From Chrysogorgia sp. JL179-B06 (Eukaryota; Cnidaria; Anthozoa; Scleralcyonacea; Chrysogorgiidae): a stretch of DNA of 64,000 nucleotides. Positions 1-11,094 of this stretch are shown one piece after another; positions within the stretch are counted from its first letter, which is position 1, and every line of letters starts with the position of its first letter. The notes beneath the pieces were generated by a model that searched no databases, was not told the DNA's origin, and worked only from the letters and a program-made list of their open reading frames with translations. The DNA is taken from NCBI GenBank assembly GCA_035772405.1, contig JAYKKM010000339.1:801001-865000 (forward strand). Reading direction: 5' to 3'. Both the position numbers and the translations under genes were made by a program.

Positions 1-706
1 AAAATTATAAATGAAAATACTTTACCACACAGACCTCACACTTGGTTAACAAGCCTTTAAAAATGTTGGAATTCTTTTCACTAGTTTTTCACATTGACTA
101 GTTCAGTATTGATTTCATAAAATAAATATAAACTTGAAAACCTCTTGTAAATTTGAGACCCCAATTTTAAAACAGTAATTTAATATAAATTTGAATTCTG
201 AATCATAGACGGATTTTCTGGGGCCAAATATTTGTTTTCACCCCCTTGATTAACCTCTTGATCTTCTGAAAAACCTTTTGAAGGTCTTTAATAGCGTGTC
301 ATAAATTGCACACGGATTCAAACAACACAGTAATTTGATAGAACCCTATTTCGGGTTTACAGGGTCATTTAACTCTCCTCAAAGGACCTGCCAAATTCAA
401 AACCTCCCACCAGCGGCTCCACCCCTGGACCTCACTGGGGGTTGAGCCCTGCAGCACGACATTTGGTGACGCCTTGTGTTACCTCACCAGCTCACCCCCC
501 TAACATTTCTGGCACCCCCCTAGTAATAAATATGAAAATCCGTTTCTGTTCTGAATGTATAGTAATACTGTTATAGAATTACAAATATTGTTGAATATCA
601 TATATATGTAATATTGTTTCAAACTTTCAATACTATATATTGCTGTATTTCAGTATTGAATATCAGCTTGTAGCATTCTGATATTGATTTTAATATAACA
701 CACTGG
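1..706. other. AT-rich non-coding sequence
   Basis: I find no splice-flanked coding segment, RNA gene or clear repeat here on either strand. It is probably part of the SLC17A9 intron that follows the exon ending at 3175, since the gene must continue beyond position 1. Confidence 0.5.
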
Positions 707-711
707 TACTG

Positions 712-2185
712 CAAGGCCCGAATTAGCGCTTCGCAAATTGCAAATTGCGAAGCGATTTTGAAAATTTCGAAAATCTGCGAAGTGATACTTCTGAGAATTG
801 CGAAGCTGATTTTAAGTAACCAAGTTCACCGTGGACGCAACGCAAGTGATGTAAACGTCAAATATAGGACTTAATGATGTTACACTACGTTGTAAGACGT
901 TACATTACGTTGTAAGACGCTACGCTAAGTTGTAAGACGTTACACTACGTTGTAAGACGCTACGCTACGTTGTAAGACGGTACGCTACGTTGTAAGACGG
1001 TACGCTACGTTTTAAGACGCTACGCTAAGTTGTAAGACGCTACGCTACGTTGTAAGACGTTACACTACGTTGTAAGACGTTACACTACGTTGTAAGACGC
1101 TACGCTACGTTGTAAGACGGTACGCTACGTTTTAAGACGCTACGCTAAGTTGTAAGACGCTACGCTACGTTGTAAGACGTTACACTACGTTGTAAGACGT
1201 TACACTACGTTGTAAGACGTTACGCTACGTTGTAAGACGTTACACTACGTTGTAAGATGCTACGCTACGTTGTAAGACGTTACGCTACGTTGTAAGACGT
1301 TACGCTACGTTGAAAGACGTTACGCTACGTTGAAAGACGTTACGCTACGTTGTAAGACGTTACGCTACGTTGTAAGACGTTAGGCTACGTTGTAAGACGT
1401 TACGCTACGTTGTAAGACGTTACGCTACGTTGTAAGACGTTACGCTACGTTGTAAGACGTTACGCTACGTTGTAAGACGTTACACTACGTTGTAAGACGT
1501 TACGCTACGTTGTAAGACGTTACACTACGTTGTAAGACGTTACGCTACGTTGTAAGACGTTACGCTACGTTGAAAGACGTTACGCTACGTTGAAAGACGT
1601 TACGCTACGTTGTAAGACGTTACGCTACGTTGAAAGACGTTACGCTACGTTGTAAGACGTTACGCTACGTTGTAAGACGTTACGCTACGTTGTAAGACGT
1701 TAGGCTACGTTGTAAGACGTTACGCTACGTTGTAAGACGTTAGGCTACGTTGTAAGACGTTACGCTACGTTGTAAGACGTTACACTACGTTGTAAGACGT
1801 TACACTACGTTGTAAGACGTTACACTACGTTGTAAGACGTTACACTACGTTGTAAGACGTTACGCTACGTTGAAAGACGTTACGCTACGTTTTAAGGTGT
1901 AATACTATTTTGTAAGACGTTACGCTAAGTTGTAAGACGCTACGTAGTAAAGTTGTAAGATGCTACGCAACGTTGTACGACGCTATGTAAATTTTAAGAC
2001 GTTACGCTACGCTACGTGGAAAGACGTTAAGCTACGTTGTAAGACGTTACGCTACGTTGTAAAACGTTGTAAAACGTTGTAAGACGTTACGCTACGTTGT
2101 AAGACGCTACGTTGGAAGATGTTACGCTGCATTGTGACACTAAAGAAAAATGCGAAGCTGTTTTGGAGCGCTAATTCAGACCCTG
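712..2185. mobile_element. TIR element carrying a 20-bp minisatellite
   Basis: The ends are inverted repeats: the left begins CAAGGCCCGAATTAGCGCT, and the reverse complement of the right reads CAGGGTCTGAATTAGCGCT. The element is flanked by the direct 5-bp repeat TACTG (707-711 and 2186-2190), the likely target duplication. The inside is almost entirely the minisatellite, between short unique shoulders that contain GCGAAGCTG on both sides. A second copy with the same shoulders lies at 15187-15644, so the array moves as a unit. The CAGGG-type TIR resembles hAT elements, but a 5-bp duplication is not the usual 8 bp. No transposase is encoded. Confidence 0.75.
872..2125. repeat. 20-bp minisatellite (consensus TTACGCTACGTTGTAAGACG)
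   Basis: About 60 head-to-tail copies with a strict 20-bp period. Variants at single positions (GCTACGTTGTAAGACGC, GGCTACG, TTGAAAG) recur in blocks, as expected from segmental amplification of higher-order units. It sits inside the TIR element 712-2185. Related monomers occur at 15310-15597 and 40707-41023. Confidence 0.95.
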
Positions 2186-2190
2186 TACTG

Positions 2191-2637
2191 TAAATCAAAG
2201 TATGGTACAGAAAACCTAAATAACTGCTGTTTAGATAGTATATATATATATATATATTCATAAGGATTTGTGGTGAAGGAAAATTTTGAGTGGTGGTGAT
2301 ACACACAAATATGTGATTAAATTTGTCTGTGTTGCATATCCCCACAACATGTCCCACTAGTACACAATGTACATGCCTTGTATCAGTTGTATGGTATGGT
2401 GTATTCAAATCATGTATTTGAGTATTTTGTTTGACATTACGTGTCCTTCAAAACTCTCTTAGATCCCCTCAAAATGCAGGAAATGCTATTTCAGAGACTC
2501 CAAAATTCAAAATTTTCCTGGGAACCAATGTCCCCGGACCCCCACTAGCAGTTTGTGGTGCCTTTGATGCTCCACTGCCGGGCGCTCGATCCCCCCCCAA
2601 AATTTTCATTATGAAATGTTTTGTCCCACCTTGTTAT
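2191..2637. other. Non-coding; short (TA)n
   Basis: No coding exon or recognised repeat is seen apart from a short (TA)n tract near 2239-2257. It is probably SLC17A9 intron. Confidence 0.4.
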
Positions 2638-3140
2638 AATGAAAAATTCAGTTGTAAAATAACTCTTTTATTTGAAAGAACTCTTGAAACTATAAAGACT
2701 AACTATTTACAACTTTTTCATATCTCACTTCACTCTTGAGATATTAAGATTTGTTTAATATGTAAATGATCATACTTATGACACATCACAAATCACAATG
2801 CATGACGACTTATTGAAAACGCTTATAATATATCCTTGAGATTATGTAATGAAATCACTTGAAATACAGGTGCATGTGCGTGGATGTATCCAATGACATC
2901 AAATATGCAAATCATCAAACGATTCCATGTGATAAAGGTAAAGATATGCAGAATTTTTCAATAAGTCATTATGCATTGTGATGTCATAAGTATGATCATT
3001 TACATATTAAACAAATCTTAATATCTCAAGAGTGAAGTGAGATATGAAAAAGTTGTAAATGGTTAGTCTTTATAGTTTCAAGAGTTCTTTCAAATAAAAG
3101 AGTTATTTACTTATTTTACAACTGAATGTTTCATTGCAGG
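2638..3140. repeat. Foldback MITE, family A
   Basis: This is a long palindrome. The left arm (about 2638-2830) reappears inverted at about 2950-3135, including TAATATGTAAATGATCATAC and CTCTTTTATTTGAAAGAAC. Other copies are at 21557-22500 and 25614-26116. The best-preserved ends (25.6 kb copy) are GCAATGAAAAATTC and its complement. It has no coding capacity and is presumably mobilised in trans. Confidence 0.85.
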
Positions 3141-3174
3141 TACTTTAAAATGATTTCTTCCATCCTAAACCTAC

Positions 3175-6100
3175 CATATTGCTGGTTTTGAAAAGATGGT
3201 TCTCCAAGGAACTGGCAAGGTTTCTTGTTTTTGTGTCCCTGTTCGTTTACAAACAGGGATATCATTTCGGCAAGCATAGTATTTTAATGACGCAACCCAG
3301 AGAAGACCAGCTCCTCCAAATATGTAATACACCATATGCCAGTTAACATAAGACATTATTAGGGAACCAAGACTACCAGAAATAACAGAACTAAAGGAAA
3401 ACAAGAAATGGGACCTTGTGAAGTCTTTCGAGAAAGGTAAAACTGAAAATAATTCATGCAGGGGTCCCTGATTCGTGAGTACTGAAGTATCAGTTCAACA
3501 AATAGATTCCATTTTGCTGTTGTCTGTTCAGTTATAGATGGACAGATGATGTCAGAATGTCGTAAGAACAAAAAAGTGGCCCACAAGATGGAGTCGAGTG
3601 GGTCACTGATGTTCTTACCATGTTCTAACGTCCTCTGTGTATCTATAACTGAACAGACAACAAAAAAACGGAATCTATTTGTTTTATACAATCAAAAACA
3701 ACCCCAAAGGTTTATCAAAGCTGTTGGGGCATGACAAAAGAAAAACACAGTTGCTGATGTGATTTGATACCATCCATGTAATCTGTCTTTAATAGATCAT
3801 GGGTAAGGACCAACGAAAATGTGTATATAAGTCATGTGATTGTATAAACCATTTATTATTTTTGATTTAAGACAATAAAATTTAAAAAAACACCTACCCC
3901 ACAGATATACCAGAGGCCACAATACTAGTACACAAGGATTTGTCTTTAGGAGCTATCCTTTTCCCTATTATACTATATGATGCAGGAAAAAATACTCCTA
4001 TACAAACAGAAAGTCATTGTTAAAATCATTTCAACTTTTAAATATATACAATATGCAAATAAATATATATAAAGTAATAAGCAAATAGGTAGTGTAGAAC
4101 GTGTAGAAAAGATCTGTCGTACGTAGTGTAGAAATACAAATTGAAAACTCAGTTGGTGTCTTCTTCTGTAAATCAGCCGTTTCGGCTAATATAGGTAATG
4201 ATTTCCATGATGATGTCGTAGGTGAGATGTCAGCCCAATTTCATGCAGGAACATTTGCCCACAATGTTGACAGCGCACAGCAGGCACTACTCCTGTTGTA
4301 CAATTCAATTCAACGGGCAGTCTTCCTCAACATGTTGTAAGCCCCTTTTAAGTAGGGATCGCCATGCTGGTCTATCTTGTGTGTGTTCTTCCCAGCTGTC
4401 AACATCAATCCTGGCTGTCTTTAGGTAGCGTTTCATTACATCTTTATATCTCAACTTCTGATCACCTTGTGAACGTTTGGGTTCCCGAAGCTCTCCATAC
4501 AGGATGGTTTTTGTTATTTGGTTAGCACCGCGGTGCCATACTGTACTGGGCTGTGCTGTGTTGTGCTGTGCTGTACTGCGCTGTATTGTGCTGCACATGC
4601 ACTGTGCTATGCCATACTGTGCTGTGGCTATGCCATACTGTGCTGTGGCTATGCCATACTGTACTGTGCTGTGCTGTGCTGTGCTGTACTGTACTGTACT
4701 GTGCTGTAATGTACTGTGCTATACTGTGCTATGCCATACTGTGCTGTGGCTATGCCATACTATACTGTACTGTGCTGTGCTGTACTGTACTGTATTGTAC
4801 TGTGCTGTCCCATACTGTACTGTACTGTACTGTACTGTACTGTACTGTACTGTACTGTACTTCCAAACAGTATGTAGGTCTTAAGCAAAGCAAAGGACCT
4901 TCAGCAGAGAGTAAACACTTTACATTTTCATCTCTCTGACCACTAGGGGCATTACTAAGCTGGGGAGGTGTCCCCTCACTTTTCTTCAAGACCAATGTTT
5001 CAGATTAAAGTTTGCAAATTGGTTTTAAGGTTAGCACTACCATATAAACAACCATTAAACTAGGTGGAGCACTTCTGCTGGAAACCAAGCTATTCTGCCT
5101 GCTTCCCAAGCCATTTCGCTGAGTTGTAGTGATATGCAAATGATGAATAAATTGTGATTACTGTACCTTGAACAGCTCCGAACAGAAATCGTAAAATTAG
5201 AAGTGATTGTGTTGGCGAAAAAAAGAAGGCGTATTCAGGACTAACAACGATTGGCGTAATACATGTCAATATAGACCAAATAAAACAAGAATAAACAAGA
5301 ACATTCTGACTGCCATAAGTGTCGCTTAACCATCCTCCAAGAACTTGCGTTAAAGAATAGCCCCAGAAAAAGATGGACAAGACTGAGCCCTGAAAAACAA
5401 CAATAGTTGATTAACCTTTAAAGTTCCTTTCCGGGGTTTGAGGATTTTACATATTCGTAATCTTTGGGTTCTACCAAGAAGAAATGTAATATTCTCACAC
5501 TAGGTTGCCGGTTCGTCTGCCACCGCAAGTAGCAGGGCCTTCATTGAACAATAACATGTAACCTACTACAGTTTTCTAATATCAACTTTCACGTAACCTA
5601 CTATACTACATGGGTGTGGTGTGAGGGCTACTACTGTCTTTAGGCGGCAAAAGACAAATTATGCTAACTATCCAGGGTTCAAATTAGTTGAGTAAAAATG
5701 ATGTGCATTTTTTCCCCGAAAACATGATGTCCAAGCGGGCCCTCTCAATATAAGAAAAATAATGGTGTGCAAAAAATTGAATGCCAAAAGGAATTCTAGG
5801 CTAGGCATGAGATACTTTTGGTTGCCATTGCCCCTGTTGGTTTAAGAAATTGGAAAGTTTTATATAAAATCACTAAAATGCACGACAAAGATCAAATTTC
5901 AGCCGCCATTTTGCACAGGCAGCTCCTGGAAATTGCGCGGGCTTGTGCGGGAAAGTGATTCGTTCCCAGGGCACTTTAGAGCAGACACGCAAAATATGGC
6001 GTTAACGTCAATCGATTATGACTTTCCTTTACAATTTTAATAGCAATTTTTGCGTGGCTGTGGGAAATACACACAATTTTTTCACCTTTGGGAAATAGGA

Positions 6101-7365
6101 CCGTTAACTTAACTTATAGTTTGTCAGAACTATTTGTTTGTGTTCAATACTGAGACTATTATTTTCTGCACATCGTTTTGAAAAGTGATGTGCAACTTTT
6201 ACTATTTGGGCCAAAACGATGTACAAATTGCACATTGCACACCGTTAATTCGAACCCTGTACCGTAACTGTCAGGCACATGTCCGTATATACACGCGGCT
6301 AGCCCCCAGGCCCCCTAGTGTGAGAAACCTGTTTCTTGCTTCATTCATTCTTCAGCCAGCAAGAAACTATAGTATCTTGTCATTCGAAAATTTCATCTTC
6401 ATGCCTTTTCCCCCTGCTAAAGTTGATTTACTATTCACAGGAAATGACGTCAAAGCAGGGACACGTAAAAACATTGAACATTGATTCAGCAGTGAAATAC
6501 AATTTCAACATAGGGATACTCTAGCCAAAATACAAATGTAGTTCATATGAAAGATCTTACTGACTTTAGTTTATCCCCAAAAGAAAATAAATATGACATC
6601 ATTGAGTGCTTCTTAATATCGGCAGTGGAGTTGTTTTGATGGCGATCACATAGTGATAGCTGTTGTGAATGCTCTTTGGACGAAAATTAGTCGAAATAAA
6701 CTATTTAGTTCCTCATGCAGGAAAGTAGAGGAGCTTCTTAGACATAATTATACGAGATAGAACACTTAGTGACGTCATATTTGAGAAACCAATATGGCGT
6801 TGAAATTGGATAAGACCAATTTCAACTCGCTATATCTTCTTAACTAAATTGATAGGAATGCTGAAACTTTGGAAATAAACTAAAGTCAGTAAGATCTTTC
6901 ATATGAACTACATTTGTATTTTGGCTGACTTCATAACAATACGACATAAATACCCAATGTGACAAAAACCTTCGTTAATTATGCAACACAGAAAATCATT
7001 CAAATCTTAAATATCTTTAAGAATTAACCACAGATAATAACAAAACACGCCTGGCGAACACGAAATGGCAATAAAACATATCCTAAACACTATTTTATAC
7101 AATACTTTCAACTTACGGCGACTGTTTTATCCCATTTCATATCTTGTCCCATAGCGACCACAGTAACCGGTCCAGCCACTCTTGTCACATATGACATAAC
7201 AGAGCCAAGAAACAGCGAAAAAACCCAGATCTTTCTCTGCCTTTTCGACCAATATACTTCTTCATTCGCAGGTTTATCTTTTCGGAGCTTCTTAATGTCC
7301 ATATCAACGACTATTTTCTTTCCATAGCCATCTTGCGAAGTCATGTTCAGTAACGTCGGATTCAT
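3175..7365 (-). CDS. SLC17A9: SLC17A9-like vesicular nucleotide transporter, exons 1-4 (5' part of gene)
   Basis: The coding exons, in transcript order, are 7365-7117, 5389-5167, 3997-3898 and 3390-3175. All junctions are GT-AG and the phases join without a frameshift, giving about 263 residues. The start ATG at 7365 precedes a hydrophilic head, then the SLC17 signature WSKRQRKIWVFSLFLGSV, VTRVAGPVTVVAMG, GYSLTQVLGGWLSDTYG (loop between TM2 and TM3), LRFLFGAVQG and an SVISGSLGS membrane segment. SLC17A9 is the proton/chloride-dependent ATP carrier of secretory vesicles and lysosomes, a 12-TM major facilitator of about 430 residues. Roughly 170 C-terminal residues are missing here, and the last exon ends in a split Trp codon followed by gtaggt, so the gene continues left of the window. 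Introns 1 and 2 carry MITEs and a LINE fragment. A close SLC17 relative cannot be excluded. Confidence 0.88.
3499..3681. repeat. Small inverted-repeat element
   Basis: CAAATAGATTCC and the adjoining TGTTGTCTGTTCAGTTATAGA (left) are matched inverted by TCTATAACTGAACAGACAAC...GGAATCTATTTG (right), in the SLC17A9 intron between exons 3 and 4. It looks like a short foldback MITE. Confidence 0.7.
4195..4545 (-). pseudogene. LINE reverse-transcriptase C-terminal fragment
   Basis: Read on the minus strand it encodes a stretch with ILYGELREPKRSQGDQKLRY, KDVMKRYLKTARIDVDSWEE and DRPAWRSLLKRG. This is the conserved tail of RTE/jockey-type non-LTR retrotransposon ORF2 proteins, followed by a decayed Cys-rich patch where these proteins carry a zinc finger. 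It is 5'-truncated and interrupted by stops, an old copy in the SLC17A9 intron. Confidence 0.75.
4540..4863. repeat. CTGTR pentanucleotide array
   Basis: Degenerate CTGTG/CTGTA repeats with interspersed ATGCCATACTGTGCTGTGGCT units, ending in a pure (CTGTA)n run near 4815-4860. Open reading frames across it are repeat artefacts. Confidence 0.9.
5673..6259. mobile_element. hAT-like MITE, diverged copy
   Basis: The ends are CAGGGTTCAAATTA and TTAATTCGAACCCTG, nearly the same termini as the element at 50485-50974, with shared internal motifs (TTGCACATCGTTTTGG, AATTTTTTCACC). No target duplication is recognisable here, consistent with an older copy. It lies in SLC17A9 intron 1. Confidence 0.75.
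6330..6470. repeat. Fragment of palindromic family G
   Basis: Contains the family motif AAAATTTCATCTTCATG and neighbouring sequence shared with 12030-12140, 13085-13215 and 27685-27960. Confidence 0.55.
6518..6930. repeat. Foldback MITE, family C
   Basis: The left end CAAATGTAGTTCATATGAAA and following AGATCTTACTGACTTTAG are repeated inverted at 6885-6925. Further copies lie at 24945-25318, 30055-30540 and 37307-37817 (the most complete, with TTAA flanks). Confidence 0.85.
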
Positions 7366-7883
7366 ATTTCTCCCTCACGTTATTAAGTTGGAAAATAAAG
7401 TTATAAACGACTAGTCTTTAAAAAGAGCCGTACTTCAGAATGTTATTGCTTTGTTTAGCTAACATTATACAAGCCTTTACAATTAAAAACACAAATACAA
7501 AGTATTTGTCGATATACGTGGCCATCTTGTGTACGAATAAATCTACTGTGGGGGTACGGGTAGGGCAGACTCGCGAATTTCTAATAATATATACAGCCTC
7601 GTCAAAGCTATTTTTCAGGATTCAGAAGCAGAAAAACTCTAACCATAACCCAAATAAAACTCTGGTCCTAACCCTGAAATAAAGAAATACTAACCCTACT
7701 TCTAAACCCAACACTTCAATGATGCAATATTATGTGTTCCAATACAACGTAAGCTGACCCAAATTTCATGGCTGTTCTCTTTCAAGTGATGTCATGACAG
7801 TTTTTATTACATTTGCACTTCTAAACAATTTAATTTAAACGGACCATAAACATAAATAAACATAAACTAAACATATTGTTATT
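7366..7883. promoter_or_regulatory. Upstream region of the SLC17A9-like gene
   Basis: This non-coding stretch directly precedes the SLC17A9-like start codon and should hold its 5' UTR and promoter. No convincing core-promoter motif is visible, and repeats begin at about 7884. Confidence 0.35.
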
Positions 7884-7983
7884 AAGACCCTGAGTGGTGG
7901 TCCGACCCAGGATTTGAACCTGTGTCTCCCAGCTCATAGACATGTATGGTAACCACTTTCCACTAGACCACAACAGCTGATCC
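7884..7983 (-). mobile_element. tRNA-derived SINE, family B (head)
   Basis: The minus strand reads AGCTGTTGTGGTCTAGTGG (box A-like) and later CACAGGTTCAAATCCTGG (box B-like), then CACTCAGGGTCTTAA. Better copies are at 14993-15685, 26353-26627 and 30888-31120. Confidence 0.8.
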
Positions 7984-8259
7984 AGAAGATGGAACCATCT
8001 CTTCCAGAATGAGGAACTATCACTGGTGCATAAGAGATTGATATGATGAATAGAACATTTTGAAATTGAAGCTCAGGACCGCCATATTGGAGAGACCCAC
8101 CTCTATAATTGGAACCACTTTTTAGGACCACGCTACATAGTTTTACTATGGGTGACAGAGAATATGTCTTTGATTTTTTAAGATGCCAAAATTTTACAAA
8201 GCACTCTATGGTCACATAGACTTGAGAACATGCAACCATATGTTACAAGTAATATTTGG

Positions 8260-8534
8260 CATTTCACTCGATCAAACTACATGTTCTCATGATTTATTTA
8301 CCACCACTATATATACAGAACTCGTGACTAGGCTCTCGGCAACGGCTTCCGTAGCTCAGTGGTCAGAGCACTGCACTAGCATCGCAGGGTCGCGGGTTCA
8401 ATTCCAGCCAGAAGGCCTTGAAGTTGCATTTTTCGCAACTGGTCCCGGTTTGGTCTTAAAATGTATATATTCCAACATTCGACATTTTCCTTCACCATAC
8501 ATCCTGAAAACAACTATAAGTTAGTTTTATTAAT
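8260..8534 (+). mobile_element. tRNA-derived SINE, family A
   Basis: TCCGTAGCTCAGTGGTCAGA (box A) and GGGTCGCGGGTTCAATTCC (box B) form a tRNA-like head, followed by a shared body (TTTTTCGCAACTGGTCCCGG, then TGTATATATTCCAACA). Copies at 11095-11465 (inverted) and 11470-11745 share both the head and the 5' extension starting TAATATTTGGCATTTCACT. Confidence 0.85.
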
Positions 8535-8540
8535 CACGAC

Positions 8541-8700
8541 CGTACACGACTTACTTTAAATCCTAGTCTTATACTTAAAGTTCCGTTATGTAAAACAAGA
8601 ACATTCAAGGGCTCATACTTCAACAGGACTGTTCATTTATGGAACTCAGTGTGAAAAACAGCTTCACCTACTAGCTTCCTGACATTATCTAGTTTTAAGA
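8541..8700 (+). pseudogene. LINE ORF2 C-terminal end
   Basis: Translation gives a decayed tail with FKGSYFNRTVHLWNSV and SFKNF, typical of the end of CR1/L2-type LINE ORF2 proteins (S-F-Y/F-x-R...WNSL). It contains an in-frame stop. Confidence 0.6.
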
Positions 8701-8711
8701 ACTTTAATCCT

Positions 8712-9012
8712 TCAACTTGCAACTTTAGTCCCTTAGTAATGGCCGCCGTTGGCTCTAATTATCCAGTGAGAGAAGCCTAATATGAGACGTCAAATTAGGT
8801 TCAAGATTTTATGCATTTAATGTTGACAAAGAAACTATATTGGCCAGACACTAAACCTATTTCGCGAACGTCACAGTTTGATTTACTTGCAAACTCGGAG
8901 CTTCTAATGATCTCTCGTCAATTTACATTATGCAAATATGCAAGCTTCAAAATCAGCTCATGAGATACAATAGAAAGCTCAATCTAGTCCTATTTTTGAG
9001 ATCAGTGGTTGC
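8712..9012. mobile_element. Partial hAT-like MITE (CACTGATCTC family)
   Basis: Shares TCCCTTAGTAATGGCCGCCG and TGAGACGTCAAATTAGGTT with the complete elements at 12296-12805 and 54603-55095. The left terminal repeat is missing. Confidence 0.75.
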
Positions 9013-9054
9013 ATGACCAGTGCTTTATGTAGATTATTTCATGATTGAGTCAGT

Positions 9055-9270
9055 TTTCTTTGATGTACCGCGGGCTTTATCTAGCATAAAGTCCTATGAA
9101 TACTAATTAGATAAGAAATGAAGAAAAAACTAGGAAAATCTTTGTCCAAGATTTTGTTGGAAAAATTTTTGTTGGAAAACCTCCTCAATCATGAAATAAG
9201 TCAGATAAAGCCCTCGAACGTCGGGATTAATGCTATAAAAAGCCCTCGGCTACGCGTCCTCGGGCTTTAT
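9055..9270. repeat. GC-box inverted-repeat cluster
   Basis: GCGGGCTTTATCT occurs twice and its inverse AGATAAAGCCC once, together with an AGCCCTCGG...CCTCGGGCT hairpin. This looks like a decayed foldback element upstream of the TMEM45 gene. Confidence 0.5.
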
Positions 9271-9400
9271 CTCGTTGACTCTCACTTATACGGTATCCTG
9301 CGGGGTAGGATTAGAGATGAGTTAAGGGTTACCAGTCGCGTGGTGAATAAAGCTAGTGTACACATAAGACGTTGAAAGAGGTATAATAATCAAAAACAAT

Positions 9401-10324
9401 ATGGGTTCTTTTATAGGTCATGCAGTCCCTGGTTCGTTTTTTACCCTCGTTGGACTTTGGTGGCTTGGTCATGTCGTATACGAGTACTACACAGCCAGTT
9501 TGATACCATCCTCCAGAACAACCTCAGGGCAGCCGCAGAGGTCGTGGAAGAGGATTCCTACAGGTCGACTGCGAAATATACCATTCGAGCCGTGGGTTAA
9601 AGTGATAGCAGCTGTAATAGGAATATGTGCTGAGCTAGGGAGAGTACAGTGGAGACTTGTTGATGATAACAATCAATTCCTAGCGCCCAATAAGTTCACT
9701 CATGCATCAATGTATGGCTTCTTTGGATTCTCTGGCCTCATCGAGCTGCTGAATTTTTACAAATTGACGCATTTTTCACGCGAGCTTGAGCACACCATGT
9801 TAGCTACAGCGTTTGGTGTAGAAGGAATGTTATTTTACTTTCATTTACATGGCAGAGATGTATTTGACGTGCGAATACACACTATCTTATTCATTATCAT
9901 ATTCTTGACGGCATTCGTGATCTTAGTCGAAGCTTGTTTACCAAGACACCAACGAGAACTGTTCATGGCTAGAACAGTGTTGTGCCTTATTCAAGGAACA
10001 TGGTTCTGGGAGATCGCTTTTACAATCTACGGACCGCATCGTTGGATTGCAGCAGATGCACGACAAATGTCCGAGAGAGAACTGATGTTGGATACAGAAG
10101 CCGTCACAGTTAATATCTGTTGGCATGTCCTAGGTTGGTGTGGTGTCATGCTCGCTTGTTGTCTCATCGCAAATTGTTTACAGAAAAGAGGAACTGAATG
10201 GGATATGAGGCTGGCAAATGGAAGGCTTAATGATGAAATCAAAGAATTGGATGAGGAGATTGGGTTGTTAACAGACGAAACTGGTCATTCGGCTAATAAT
10301 AATACAACTGTTGTACAGGAATAA
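9401..10324 (+). CDS. TMEM45B: TMEM45-like (DUF716) transmembrane protein
   Basis: A single open frame of 307 codons. The start ATGGGTTC follows AAAACA and opens MGSFIGHAVPGSFF, which aligns with the characteristic N-terminus of TMEM45A/B (G-H-A-x-P-G-S-F-F-x-x-x-G). About seven hydrophobic segments follow, with family-like features HASMYGFFGFSGLIELLNFY, the HLHGRD motif after a TM segment, and IQGTWFWEIAFTIYGP. The C-tail is acidic and cytosolic-looking. Vertebrate TMEM45 proteins are about 275 residues, so the length fits with a longer tail. Known functions are vague (membrane trafficking and epithelial expression in mammals). The gene is intronless here, in contrast to its heavily split neighbours, and divergent from SLC17A9. 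A and B paralogues cannot be told apart. Confidence 0.93.
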   Translation: MGSFIGHAVPGSFFTLVGLWWLGHVVYEYYTASLIPSSRTTSGQPQRSWKRIPTGRLRNIPFEPWVKVIAAVIGICAELGRVQWRLVDDNNQFLAPNKFTHASMYGFFGFSGLIELLNFYKLTHFSRELEHTMLATAFGVEGMLFYFHLHGRDVFDVRIHTILFIIIFLTAFVILVEACLPRHQRELFMARTVLCLIQGTWFWEIAFTIYGPHRWIAADARQMSERELMLDTEAVTVNICWHVLGWCGVMLACCLIANCLQKRGTEWDMRLANGRLNDEIKELDEEIGLLTDETGHSANNNTTVVQE

Positions 10325-10611
10325 GAAATGAACATCGAACTGTTTTAAATTCGAAACTATATATATCCCACGTTACTGTTTGTAACGGGAAATCCTAATT
10401 GTACCTATTTGGTTAATTATGTTTGATTCCATAATCATGTCAACGAGAAATACGGTGGCTATACAGCCGGGATCAATGTGCATATCATGCTTATAACTTA
10501 AAGAATTAGAAATGTTGTGACTGAAGATTAACTGTGTTATTTTAAAAGAGATGTATCAATTCTGCATGGCAACCCCTGCCATGTTTATCAAAACTCTGTG
10601 TTAACTTATAG

Positions 10612-10617
10612 AATAAA
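10612..10617 (+). terminator. Polyadenylation signal of the TMEM45-like gene
   Basis: AATAAA lies about 290 nt after the TMEM45 stop codon and is the first canonical hexamer downstream. Confidence 0.55.
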
Positions 10618-10811
10618 TTAAATAATTGAAAACATTAAACAGGTAGGTGTTCTGTGGTTGACGTCATTTGCGATAATTGGACGAAAAATGACACGAATTT
10701 ATGGACCTTTCCACCACAATTATCCGGCTCAAACAAAGAGCATTTGTAATTTTTAACACTGAAGAACTCTCTACGCTGTCAATAAAACGTGTTGTGCTGC
10801 GTAGGCAGTGT

Positions 10812-10906
10812 GGTGTACTGCCGAAATAGCGTGTAAGTTGTCTATTACGGCGAAGGGCCTTCGCTCGAAACGTTAGACTACTTACACGCTATTTCGGCAG
10901 TACACC
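10812..10906 (+). ncRNA. Hammerhead-like ribozyme fold (decayed core)
   Basis: Two 33-nt arms (10812-10844 and 10874-10906) are almost perfectly complementary and enclose a 29-nt loop reading TTACGGCGAAGGGCCTTCGC then TCGAAACGT. This matches a type I hammerhead: a long stem I, a CUGANGA-like segment (here degenerate, ACGGCGA), stem II GGGC/GCTC, then GAAAC. A copy with an intact core is at 43018-43117. Activity is unlikely given the mutated catalytic box. Confidence 0.5.
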
Positions 10907-11094
10907 AACCTTTTTAGATATTTGATTTGTATCTCGGTAAAACACAGCTGTGAGTGTGGACAGCCGTTGTGTCTGCTATGTTTTAGCAAAATCTTGATAT
11001 ATTTTATTTTCTATAGATATATTGCAGAATTGAACGCAAGTCTTATATAGACTATAGAGAATGATCTCTTCGTCAAATTCACATCAAAATGATT

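Noticed and set aside
872..2125. CRISPR-like regular repeat array
   Set aside because: The units are contiguous 20-bp repeats with no unique spacers, in an animal genome; it is a minisatellite.
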